Positions 1-7,003 are shown, counted from the stretch's first letter. The stretch is DNA of 16,740 bases from an uncultured Steroidobacter sp. (GCA_946478975.1 CAMLEO010000145.1:1-16740), one strand, 5' to 3'. Made by a program: numbers and translations. Notes: generated by a model from the sequence alone, not told the origin.

Positions 1-37
1 TGCTACCGGTAGCAATAGCCATGACACCGGTAGCAAT
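1..37. promoter_or_regulatory. Tandem LacI-type operator palindromes
   Basis: Bases 1-14 form a perfect 14-bp palindrome (TGCTACCGGTAGCA). Bases 22-35 repeat it with two changes in the left arm (TGACACCGGTAGCA). The 12-base core ACCGGTAGCAAT occurs at 5-16 and 26-37, so the two sites are 21 bp apart, two helical turns. Palindromes with a central CCGG/CG and TG...CA ends are typical operators of LacI-family repressors (the GntR operator of E. coli is similar). The nearest gene inside the window ends at 198 and points left, so the controlled gene most likely lies to the left of the window. No LacI-family gene is visible here. The assignment to a regulator family is inference. Confidence 0.5.
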
Positions 38-68
38 CTGAACGAGCACGGCACTACATGCGCACAGA

Positions 69-127
69 AGCGGCAGAACTATAGTCTGACGTATGCCCGT
101 GACAGTTCACGGTGAAATTCTGCCGCT
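69..127. repeat. 10-bp inverted repeat, function unknown
   Basis: AGCGGCAGAA at 69-78 is exactly complementary to TTCTGCCGCT at 118-127, with 39 bases between the arms. Inside the spacer, near 106-116, is a smaller imperfect dyad (TTCAC/GTGAA around one G). It lies downstream of the leftward AraC-type gene. It lacks a T tract, so a classical terminator is unlikely. It could be part of a leader or an operator for the gene left of the window. The rest of 1-197 shows nothing else I can name. Confidence 0.3.
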
Positions 128-197
128 CGATGGTAAGAATCGGACAATGCGACGCGGCTGCGCTCGTTCTATCTAGGCGGCGGAGATCAGGCAGTTG

Positions 198-1117
198 TCA
201 CTTTGATTGATGGTGCTTGCGGAATTCCAGTGGCGTGCATTCAACTTCTCGCTTGAAGAATTTCACAAAGTTGCTGGCGTCGTTGAAACCGACGCGCTCG
301 CCGATCGTGGCAACCGGCAGCGACGTATGCGCCAGCAGGCGTTTGGCTTCCACGCAGATGCGAGACGCGATGAATGCCTTCGCCGTAACGCCCGCAACGT
401 TCAGCGTCGTACGGGTCAACGTCTTCTCGGTACATCCCAGCGCGTGAGCGTAACTCGCGACGTCATGCCACTTACGCAAGGAATCATTGAGCAGTTGTTG
501 GAGGCGTCGAAACCGCAGAACCTCGGACGCAGGCGCCAGTGTTCGGCTCTCATGCGGACGCTGCGCCATGTCGAGGCGAATCAGTAGCGCGGCAATCTGA
601 TATCGCAGCAGCGCGTGAATCTGCCGCACCGGCACGTTGAGTTTGGAATCTGAATGCATCTGAGCCAAAACATTGCGGATGGCACTGAACTCGAAGCCGC
701 CGACGGTGAAGTGCTGCGGCAGGCCGGCAAGGATGCTGATCAGGTTCAGTTCGGAGATCCTGCCGGGCACGCCATGCGCCGACGGCGCAAACAGAAATTC
801 GGGCCGAAAGACTACGATCGAGCCGTCCCAGGAGCTCGTTGAGTCGAGCTGCCCGATCTGTCCAGGCTGAAAGACTAGCACCGATCCCCGCGTGCAACGG
901 ACAGCGTGCGATCTATGACGTGCGTGCACGTACCGCGTGTGACACAGGTCAGCAGATGCGATTCGATCCGTTGGGGTCGCTGTAAATCCTCTGCAGGCAC
1001 GCGACGCCTGAGGGTGCGTACGGAGAGAACTCCAGCATCGAGCGGTGGGGGCGGCACGCGCCAATACGGGACGTGTTGAGCCTCGTCGCCCTGATCAAGA
1101 AGATGTCTGCGTTGCAT
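198..1117 (-). pseudogene. AraC-family transcriptional regulator, frameshifted
   Basis: The C-terminal half (frame ending at the stop at 198) carries a clear AraC double helix-turn-helix. The first helix pair is around HDVASYAHALGCTEKTL and the second around LPVATIGERVGFNDASNFVK, followed by the family-typical FFKREVECTPLEFRK. The N-terminal sensing (cupin-like) domain is split between two frames. From about 1117 to 890 one frame reads LRRRVPAEDLQRPQRIESHL and then CVTRGTCTHVID; from about 889 the frame changes to SVLVFQPGQIGQLDSTSSW. One extra G in the GGGG run (CCCC at 886-889 on the plus strand) would join them as ...VARGGSVLVFQPGQ... and give about 305 residues, the normal family size. 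As written, the best single frame (to 1064) has a nonsense N terminus. It is divergent from the S41-like gene and may once have controlled it. A base-calling error is a live alternative to a true pseudogene. Confidence 0.75.
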
Positions 1118-1291
1118 CTATGCAAATCGACATGCTCGTGTCGCTTTCTCAATGCCCATGGAACTCCCCCGCAATACATCTCCGCCGGGCGCGTCACCGC
1201 CTGCAAAAATGTCTGCAAGAGATAAAGAGCAATTTGCGAGAAAAGTGGCCACGGCCGAACTCACGTGAACACAGGGAAGCGAGGTGATTGA

Positions 1292-1310
1292 GGCAGCAGT
1301 CGATGCTGCC
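1292..1310 (+). promoter_or_regulatory. Leader hairpin upstream of the S41-like gene
   Basis: GGCAGCA (1292-1298) and TGCTGCC (1304-1310) form a 7-bp stem with a 5-base loop, 40 bases before the preferred start at 1351. An 8-bp palindrome TCACGTGA lies just upstream at 1261-1268. Both sit in the roughly 230-bp divergent region between the AraC-type gene and the peptidase gene, so they could be regulatory. I see no convincing sigma70 promoter there. Confidence 0.25.
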
Positions 1311-1350
1311 CGTTGAAACCTTTTCAGCGGAACGATCATCCAACTGCTTC

Positions 1351-2568
1351 ATGAAGAACCTGCTCTGCATCTTGCTCCTCGCTGCCAACTTTGCTTACGG
1401 TGCAACTACGCTGCCAGCTTTGACGGCTGAGCAGTGGCGACAGGATCTCGATCTTTTCGCTCACGAGATCACGACGAAACACCGGGATCCTCATCATTTC
1501 ATCAGCAAGGTGGAATTCGACCGGGCGGTATCCGACCTGCGCCAGCGCATCCCGTCGATGAAGGACTACGAAGTCGTCGTAGGGCTGCAGCGCCTGGCGG
1601 CGCTCATTGGCGACGGGCATACATTTCTGGACACGTCGGGCATGTATGAGAGATTTCCGCTGCAGGTTTTCTGGTTTGGCAACGATTTGAGGGTGATTCG
1701 TGCGGCTCCTGAATACCGCGAAACACTCGGAGCCAGGATTGTCTCAATCGGATCCCTCTCCATTGACGAAGCCCAGGAGAAGATTCGACAGCTCATTCCG
1801 CAAGCCGAGAATCAATGGTATGTGCTGAACAGCAGCGCAAAGCTGCTGATGAGCGTCGAACCGCTGGCTGCCCTGGGCGTCCTTCCGGGAGTGGGTCCCG
1901 CGGATTTCACCTTTGAAGACGATTCCGGTCGACGCTTCAAGCTGCGGATTCGGCCTGTCCCTGCAGGAGCCAGCGATTCGGAGGAGATTGCTACCGAACC
2001 GGTGCCGCTGCCCTTTCAGCACCCTGGGGATGCACTTTGGTTTACGTACCTGCCTGATTCGAGAACGGTGTATGTCGATTTCCGTTCCTTCCACGACCTG
2101 CAGACGCAGTCCGCACGGCTTTGGGACTACATCGGCAAGCTTCCGGTAGAACGTTTGATCATCGATATGCGCTGGAACCAAGGGGGAAACTACACCCATG
2201 GACGGGAATATCTCATCTACAAGCTCATATTCATGCCCGCATTGAACCGGGCAGGACACCTTTTCGTAATTACCGGCCGCGGCACATTTTCAGCCGGCAT
2301 GACCAACGTCACCGATTTTCGCAGAGAAACGGAAGCAACCCTGGTCGGTGAGCCCACGGGTGCCCGCCCCAACGCATACCAGGAGAACCATATGTTTACG
2401 CTGCCGTTCTCAAAGCTGCGTGTCTCCTGTGCCAGGCTCAAATACAGATTTCAGCCGGAATCACCAACGGACGCTGTATTCCCTGACCAGCGAATCGATC
2501 CCGATTGGCAGTTATTTACTGCGGGCAAAGATGCAGCACTGGAGTGGATTCTGGCGGGGCGATACTGA
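1351..2568 (+). CDS. Exported S41-family peptidase-like protein
   Basis: From the ATG at 1351 the protein has 405 residues and starts with a standard Sec signal peptide (MKNLLCILLLAANFAYG, cut near residue 17). The frame is open to a TTG at 1288, but those 21 residues would hide the signal, so I reject that start. S41 hallmarks are GDGHT around residues 87-91, LIIDMRWNQGG at 269-279 (the family LxxDLRxNxGG signature) and GRGTFSAGM at 309-317 with the presumed nucleophile Ser314. After it comes LVGEPTGARPN (331-341), as in tricorn/IRBP-like S41 members. The general-base lysine of Ctp-type proteases is not where expected, so a Ser/His/Glu tricorn-like mechanism or a non-proteolytic role is possible. 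No PDZ domain is obvious. It is divergent from the broken AraC gene. The substrate is unknown; the protein should act in the periplasm. Confidence 0.8.
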   Translation: MKNLLCILLLAANFAYGATTLPALTAEQWRQDLDLFAHEITTKHRDPHHFISKVEFDRAVSDLRQRIPSMKDYEVVVGLQRLAALIGDGHTFLDTSGMYERFPLQVFWFGNDLRVIRAAPEYRETLGARIVSIGSLSIDEAQEKIRQLIPQAENQWYVLNSSAKLLMSVEPLAALGVLPGVGPADFTFEDDSGRRFKLRIRPVPAGASDSEEIATEPVPLPFQHPGDALWFTYLPDSRTVYVDFRSFHDLQTQSARLWDYIGKLPVERLIIDMRWNQGGNYTHGREYLIYKLIFMPALNRAGHLFVITGRGTFSAGMTNVTDFRRETEATLVGEPTGARPNAYQENHMFTLPFSKLRVSCARLKYRFQPESPTDAVFPDQRIDPDWQLFTAGKDAALEWILAGRY

Positions 2569-2598
2569 CCGTTTTGCGCTTTCCCAGCACGAGTCACT

Positions 2599-2763
2599 GC
2601 AGCGGCGGAGAACGCACGCTTCAAGGACCAGGATGGCCGCTGGATTCCCATGACCGGCGGCAAACTGCAATTCCAGAGCGAGGCGGCGGAGGTGTTCTAT
2701 CGCCGGTTCCAGATCCGGCCTCTAGCGTCCATGCCGACGAAGTACGCCAGGTATTTCGACTGA
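2599..2763 (+). pseudogene. Truncated DUF1080 (3-keto-disaccharide hydrolase-type) remnant
   Basis: The stretch has no usable start for a full protein but is open in one frame to the TGA at 2761-2763. It reads ...ENARFKDQDGRWIPMTGG, then KLQFQSEAAEVFYRRFQIRP and a short tail ending ARYFD. This is the typical C-terminal strand pattern of DUF1080 proteins, the family of 3-keto-disaccharide hydrolases that cleave oxidised glycosides: a GRW-hydrophobic-P-M turn, then LQFQSEG-like and EVFYR-like segments ending near RPL. Only about 50 residues remain of a domain of roughly 200 or more. It is in frame with the TGA of the upstream peptidase gene, probably by chance. The junction near 2590-2610 suggests a deletion that removed the front of the gene. 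A short translated product from the internal ATG cannot be excluded. Confidence 0.5.
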
Positions 2764-2817
2764 CGACGAGTTCAGTGACGCATGCGCGCCGACGCACCAC
2801 CGCGATATGCTCCAGTC

Positions 2818-3762
2818 ATGCGTCACCGTTCACTGATATCTCGTCGGCACGCCGTGCTTGGCGGATTCTGTGTGTGCTGTATGCCCAAGCTGAGTCGTGC
2901 AGCTGAGGGCAAGGCGCTAGAGACGACGGAGATCGCGAGCGGCATCCATGTCCGCCGTGGCGTCGACGAAGTGGCCTCCCTGCAGAACGAGGACGCGATC
3001 GCGAACGTCGGATTCATCGTCGGGCGAGACGCGGTCGCGGTGCTCGACAGCGGCGGCAGTCTGAACGACGGCGAAAGATTACGGCGCAGCATCAGGAACG
3101 TGACACCCCTGCCGATTCGCTACGTTCTAATGTCCCACGTACACCCGGACCATATCTTCGGCGCGGGCGCGTTCCTACGAGACAAACCCGCCTTCGTGGC
3201 ACATGCTCAGCTGCCTCACGCCTTGGAACAGCGTGGCGAGTACTACCGCGACCGACTCGAGGAGGTGCTTGGACGAGGTAATGCCGGGCCCATCGTGCAA
3301 CCAACGATGCTGGTGAGGGATCGAATGCAAATCGAGCTGGGCGGCCGGTCGCTTGCGCTGAGGGCGCATGCCGTCGCGCATACCAGCACGGACCTGAGTG
3401 CGGTCGACTCGCAAACGGGAATATTGTTTGCGTCCGATTTGTTATTCGTCGGGAGAACGCCTTCGCTCGACGGCAGTCTGAAAGGATGGCTGCGAGAGTT
3501 GTCGATGCTCGATGCGACCCACTCCAGACGAGCCGTGCCTGGCCATGGTCCAGCGAGCGTCGATCTCGCCACAGCCGCAAACAAGCTGCGGCAGTATCTC
3601 CAGACACTGCTACTTGAAACGCGCCAAGCCATCGCCAAGGGAGTGGATATCGCCGCCGCGCCTGAGATCGTTGCGCAGTCGGAGCGCAGGAACTGGGCGC
3701 TGTTCGATGAGTATCACGGTCACAACGTCACGCAGGCCTACAAGGAGCTCGAATGGGAATGA
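2818..3762 (+). CDS. Quinoprotein relay zinc metallohydrolase (SoxH-like MBL fold)
   Basis: This is a metallo-beta-lactamase-fold hydrolase of 314 residues from the ATG at 2818; an in-frame ATG at 2782 adds 12 residues. The start MRHRSLISRRHAVLGGF is a twin-arginine export signal, so it should fold with its metal before export. Zinc ligands are H107, H109, D111 and H112 (HVHPDH), H188 (AHTSTD), D207 (ASDLLF) and H243 (PGHG). Segments such as HVHPDHIFGAGAF and PSLDGSLKGWL fit the 'quinoprotein relay system zinc metallohydrolase' families, relatives of SoxH, rather than glyoxalase II or beta-lactamases. Its last 10 bases overlap the SoxYZ-like gene, showing translational coupling. In such modules it probably hydrolyses or matures something carried on the SoxYZ-like cysteine; the substrate is not established. 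No dehydrogenase gene is adjacent. Confidence 0.82.
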   Translation: MRHRSLISRRHAVLGGFCVCCMPKLSRAAEGKALETTEIASGIHVRRGVDEVASLQNEDAIANVGFIVGRDAVAVLDSGGSLNDGERLRRSIRNVTPLPIRYVLMSHVHPDHIFGAGAFLRDKPAFVAHAQLPHALEQRGEYYRDRLEEVLGRGNAGPIVQPTMLVRDRMQIELGGRSLALRAHAVAHTSTDLSAVDSQTGILFASDLLFVGRTPSLDGSLKGWLRELSMLDATHSRRAVPGHGPASVDLATAANKLRQYLQTLLLETRQAIAKGVDIAAAPEIVAQSERRNWALFDEYHGHNVTQAYKELEWE

Positions 3763-4580
3763 TGCCAAGATTCCTCCTGATCGCCGCGAGCGGTTTGTCG
3801 GCCATCGTTTGCTCTCCCGCCGCGAGCGCCGATGACGAGGCCGCCGCCCGCAGCGAACGCTGGGCGGAGCTGCAACGAGTGATCTTTCCTGGTCGAACCA
3901 TCAGCGATGGCACAGGTGTGATTGAGCTCGACGCTCCGCCGCGGGCGCTGGACGCCTCGCTCGTTCCATTCGCGATCACCTTGCCGGGCGACAAGCAGAT
4001 CAAGTCTGTATTCCTCGTGATCGACAACAATCCCGGACCGCTTGCCGGGCACTTTACCTTCGGCCCCGCTGCCGACCCACGCTCGATCAAAGTGCGCATG
4101 CGCGTCAACACGTACACCAACGTGCACGCCGTGGCCGAAGATTCCTCGGGCCGGCTGTATGCAGTGGAGAGGTTTGTCAAAGCTTCTGGCGGCTGTTCCG
4201 CGCCGGCCGGATCGAATGATGAGGAATCGCTGCGCAATCTCGGACAGATGAAACTGAAGCTGCTCAGCGAGTTTGCACCCGGAAGGCCGGCACAGGCGCA
4301 ACTCATGATCCGACACCCGAACTTCAATGGCATGCAGATGGATCAGCTCACGCGCAACTACACCCCGGCACACTTCATTCGGACGATCAGCATCAGCTAC
4401 GACGATCAGCCGGTGCTGCATATGGATTCGGACATCGCGCTCAGCACGGATCCAGTCATCACGTTCGGTTTCAAGCCAGCGCGGCAAGGCCAGCTGAAGG
4501 TCGAGGTCAAGGACAGCAAGGATCGGAATTTCGAGCGAACGTTCGCGGTCCCCGACGCAACTCAATCATCGGCCTTGTAG
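3753..4580 (+). CDS. Quinoprotein dehydrogenase-associated SoxYZ-like carrier
   Basis: The 275-residue protein has a signal peptide (MGMMPRFLLIAASGLSAIVC..ASA, cut near 26). A SoxY-like domain covers about 30-150, and a SoxZ-like immunoglobulin-type domain about 165-270. In sulfur oxidation SoxY carries substrate on a cysteine in a GGCGG tail and SoxZ is its partner. Here the two are fused, and the carrier site appears as GGCSAP with Cys148 in the linker, as expected for the fused SoxYZ family linked to PQQ dehydrogenases. The start at 3753 is well supported by AAGGAG at 3742-3747, five bases upstream, lying inside the end of the metallohydrolase gene. It likely works in the periplasm with the two flanking proteins. 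The role as a thiol-based carrier in alcohol/aldehyde oxidation is inferred from family context, not shown biochemically here. Confidence 0.85.
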   Translation: MGMMPRFLLIAASGLSAIVCSPAASADDEAAARSERWAELQRVIFPGRTISDGTGVIELDAPPRALDASLVPFAITLPGDKQIKSVFLVIDNNPGPLAGHFTFGPAADPRSIKVRMRVNTYTNVHAVAEDSSGRLYAVERFVKASGGCSAPAGSNDEESLRNLGQMKLKLLSEFAPGRPAQAQLMIRHPNFNGMQMDQLTRNYTPAHFIRTISISYDDQPVLHMDSDIALSTDPVITFGFKPARQGQLKVEVKDSKDRNFERTFAVPDATQSSAL

Positions 4581-4592
4581 CGAGGTGCCGTC

Positions 4593-5141
4593 GTGACGCG
4601 CGCGCTCACTATGCTTCCGCTGTTTGTTGTACTTGCGGCCGTCGCCAGCAACGACGTGCCGGAGCCGCAAGGATTCTGGAGCGGACCGATCAACTCGGCC
4701 GTTCCAGCAACCATCTCCGGCGGCAAAGTCATTCACGCGCAGGAGTTGTCGCAGCTCCTGAAACAAAGCAAACCGCTCGTGATCGACGTATCGAATGAAT
4801 CGAAGCGCCCCGAAGGCATGGCGCCTGATGCGCCGTGGCTGCCGATGCCTCAACGAGTCATCCCGGGGAGCGAGTGGCTGCCAGGCGCAGGCATGGCGGA
4901 CATTGCTCCCGAGACAGATGCGTTGTTCCGCAAGCTTCTGGCAGAAAGGACGCACGGCAACCACGACTACCCTGTGGTTTTATATTGCCATGAGCGGTGC
5001 TGGCTCAGCTGGAATGCCGCGAAGAGAGCCATCGGCTACGGCTACCGCCGCGTCCACTGGTTTCCGGAAGGTATGGAAGGATGGCGCGCCGCGGGCAACA
5101 GCACGACCGTCACGAAACCGTGGACTTTGGAAAAGCGCTGA
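4593..5141 (+). CDS. PQQ-dependent catabolism-associated CXXXCW protein (rhodanese-like)
   Basis: The product has 182 residues and starts at a GTG with a purine-rich GCGAGG about six bases upstream, just behind the stop of the SoxYZ-like gene (12-base gap). It begins with a short hydrophobic export segment (residues 4-18). The rest is a rhodanese-like fold: VIHAQELSQLLKQSKPLVID near 46-65, and an active-site region VVLYCHERCWLSWNAAKRA with C132 and C136 followed by W137. That C-x3-C-W signature defines the family named for PQQ-dependent catabolism. Two cysteines in the loop suggest redox or sulfur-transfer chemistry, perhaps on the SoxYZ-like carrier cysteine, which is inference. It is the last gene of the three-gene set and is followed by a hairpin at 5152-5172. 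Confidence 0.85.
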   Translation: MTRALTMLPLFVVLAAVASNDVPEPQGFWSGPINSAVPATISGGKVIHAQELSQLLKQSKPLVIDVSNESKRPEGMAPDAPWLPMPQRVIPGSEWLPGAGMADIAPETDALFRKLLAERTHGNHDYPVVLYCHERCWLSWNAAKRAIGYGYRRVHWFPEGMEGWRAAGNSTTVTKPWTLEKR

Positions 5142-5151
5142 GCCCGTGACG

Positions 5152-5172
5152 CGACGATCCCGCGGATCGTCG
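5152..5172. terminator. Hairpin between convergent genes
   Basis: CGACGATCC (5152-5160) pairs perfectly with GGATCGTCG (5164-5172) around a 3-base loop. It lies in the 37-bp gap between the end of the CXXXCW gene and the end of the convergent PEP-CTERM gene, so it could end transcription from both sides. There is no clear T tract on either strand, so it may act as a blocking or 3'-end-protecting structure. Confidence 0.6.
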
Positions 5173-5178
5173 AATCGG

Positions 5179-5736
5179 TCACCGCACGCCCGGTCGGCTT
5201 CGTGCCGTCGCTGCCGTCGCTGCCGCCGCGATCAGCGCCGTAATGAACAAGAACAAAGTTTCGGGCTCGGGCACGCTCCTCGGGGCGGCAGCGAATGAGA
5301 TATCTCCGCCATAGCTCGCCGTCGGTCCCTCGAATACGCCGAATGCGTTGCCGGTCAGTACCAATCTGTAATCGCCCGCCCCCAACACGAACGGCGCGAT
5401 CGTCAAATCAGAAGACGGGAATCCTTCGGGCAAGGTATGAATCACGGCATCAACACTGAACAACAACGTACCGCCTTGAAACAAGCTTCCGACCAGGTCG
5501 TTGATGCCGTAGCGATTCGAGAATCCCGTGCTGATGAAGGCCGACACATCGAAGGCGCCCCCGTCAGCGATCGAGAACGTATATTGATCGGTGAACTCTC
5601 CGAGCAGCCCGCCATTCTGGACCGCAAACGAGCCCGGCGAGCCGATCTCTCCGAACGGAACGATGATCGCATTCGCGGTGCCGTGGAGTCCGATGAGCAA
5701 AGTCGCCATCAGTCCCAACACTTTCCACTTCTTCAT
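5179..5736 (-). CDS. PEP-CTERM sorting domain protein
   Basis: The 185-residue exported protein starts with a Sec signal (MKKWKVLGLMATLLIGLHGTANA). It ends with a PEP-CTERM anchor: SVPEPETLFLFITALIAAAA, PEP at residues 156-158, a hydrophobic span and a final basic cluster ARSRPGVR. Such proteins are cut and attached by an exosortase (EpsH/XrtA type) and are usually part of biofilm or exopolysaccharide matrix. The middle is a beta-rich, low-charge domain containing GEFTDQYTFSI (residues 46-56), which resembles the FxDxF subgroup. The ATG at 5736 is preferred over an upstream in-frame start at 5805 because it is preceded by GGGAGA at good spacing and begins the signal peptide. The Ala/Thr tail is coded by repeated GCCGTCGCT-like units near 5207-5230. 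No exosortase is in the window. Confidence 0.85.
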   Translation of the reverse strand: MKKWKVLGLMATLLIGLHGTANAIIVPFGEIGSPGSFAVQNGGLLGEFTDQYTFSIADGGAFDVSAFISTGFSNRYGINDLVGSLFQGGTLLFSVDAVIHTLPEGFPSSDLTIAPFVLGAGDYRLVLTGNAFGVFEGPTASYGGDISFAAAPRSVPEPETLFLFITALIAAAATAATARSRPGVR

Positions 5737-6023
5737 GACCGACTCTCCCTTCGTGCGATATGCAACGGTTGCCGCAACATACGCCGCCGCCAGGAAAGCC
5801 ATCAATGAGTAAGTGAAGATGTACGGCTGCGTAACTACTTACATCGGCTGCCAAGAGCTGACGATCCTCAGTGCATCGCGGAAGTTCCGGTGCATCTCTA
5901 AGCAGTTGCCGAGAATGACTGAACAATTACCACGCGCACGCGTTGCTCGTTCAACTACGAAACAGAATCCTTCTTGCCTGGAAGAAAAACTCCGACGATG
6001 CATTCAACCGAAGCAACGCGCGC

Positions 6024-6968
6024 GTGGCCACGCTAAGCCGACCGACGATCATGCTCGTTGAGGATGACGAACGCACCAGAGAGCTGATCGCTCAGCATGC
6101 GCAACAGGCGGGGTTCGAAACGAACGCGTTTTCAAATGCGCACAGCGCACTCGACCGGATCAAGGAAGAATTCCATCCAATCGTCATTACAGACATTCAA
6201 ATGCCGGGGATGGACGGCTTGTCCCTGTGCAAAAAACTTCGTGCACGCAGGTTTCCGGGCTATGTCTATATTCTGGTTCTCACCGGGAACGATCACGAGA
6301 ACGGCCTGATCGAGGCCCTCGACGCGGGCGCCGACGATTACCTCTGCAAAGGACGCTCACCGACCGAGCTGCTTGCAAAGCTCCGGGTCGCCGAGCGGAT
6401 CGTGACATTGGAACAGCGCCTCCGGCGCGCGCTGGAAAGCAAGGCGCGGCAAGCGTCGCTCGACGCGCTCACCGGCCTGCCCAACCGGCGCACCTTCAAC
6501 AGAAGATTCAATACCGAGCTCAAGCGCGCGCGTCGCTTCGATGAGCCACTCTCGGTGCTGCTGATCGATGTCGATCACTTCAAGGACATCAACGACCGGC
6601 ACGGTCACCTGATCGGAGACGAAGTCCTGCGCCACCTGGGCATGATCTTGCGCCATCATTTACCGCGTGAATACGACCTGCTTGCCAGGATCGGCGGCGA
6701 GGAATTTGCGGCTGCGCTGCCTCAAACCAGTGGTGAGGCTGCTGTCATCGTGGCCGAGCGCCTGCGATTGGCAGTGGCCGAGCAAACCATTGCTTCGGCT
6801 GCCGGCCCCTTGAAACTCACGCTGTCCATTGGAGTCGCCTGCTCCGCTTCCCGGCCGGCGACAGAGATTCGAACCATCGTCGACTTGCTCGAAGAGGCGG
6901 ACCATTGCCTGTACGAGTGCAAGCGCCAGGGAAGAAACCGTGTGTTGGCCTCAACCGGGCGAGCATAG
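6024..6968 (+). CDS. Response regulator with diguanylate cyclase (GGDEF) domain
   Basis: The GTG at 6024 gives 314 residues; the frame is also open to a TTG at 5943, adding 27 residues that look non-conserved. Neither start has a strong ribosome site. A receiver domain covers residues 8-122, with acidic pocket E13/D14/D15, phospho-acceptor D57 (ITDIQMPGMDG), T87 and K109. A GGDEF domain covers about 145-310: DALTGLPNRR, the metal-binding DVDHFKDIND, and an active GGEEF at 224-228. An RxxD inhibitory site (REYD, 215-218) sits exactly five residues before GGEEF, so feedback inhibition by c-di-GMP is expected. The product is a cytosolic, phosphorylation-controlled c-di-GMP synthase of the PleD/WspR kind, with a single receiver domain. 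It is a lone gene with no adjacent histidine kinase. The upstream PEP-CTERM gene is divergent. Confidence 0.9.
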   Translation: MATLSRPTIMLVEDDERTRELIAQHAQQAGFETNAFSNAHSALDRIKEEFHPIVITDIQMPGMDGLSLCKKLRARRFPGYVYILVLTGNDHENGLIEALDAGADDYLCKGRSPTELLAKLRVAERIVTLEQRLRRALESKARQASLDALTGLPNRRTFNRRFNTELKRARRFDEPLSVLLIDVDHFKDINDRHGHLIGDEVLRHLGMILRHHLPREYDLLARIGGEEFAAALPQTSGEAAVIVAERLRLAVAEQTIASAAGPLKLTLSIGVACSASRPATEIRTIVDLLEEADHCLYECKRQGRNRVLASTGRA

Positions 6969-7003
6969 TTGTGTGATTGGCGAGCCGCTTCGCCTTCGAA
7001 CTT

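Noticed and set aside
949..1218. Third-frame open frame over the front of the AraC gene
   Set aside because: The other frame (875-1117) gives a far better match to the AraC sensing domain; this one has no domain features.
3738..4565. Antisense 275-residue open frame covering the SoxYZ-like gene
   Set aside because: It mirrors the real gene almost exactly, has no recognisable domain, and arises from GC-rich codon structure; the plus-strand gene has a signal peptide, family motifs and a ribosome site.
5205..5232. Repeat of GCCGTCGCT-like units as a tandem-repeat locus
   Set aside because: It is only two to three imperfect copies and encodes the Ala/Thr membrane span of the PEP-CTERM anchor.
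5737..5805. Upstream start of the PEP-CTERM protein, and a possible sigma54 promoter there
   Set aside because: The extension precedes a complete signal peptide with its own ribosome site. TGGC and TTGC elements occur upstream, but their spacing does not fit a -24/-12 promoter.
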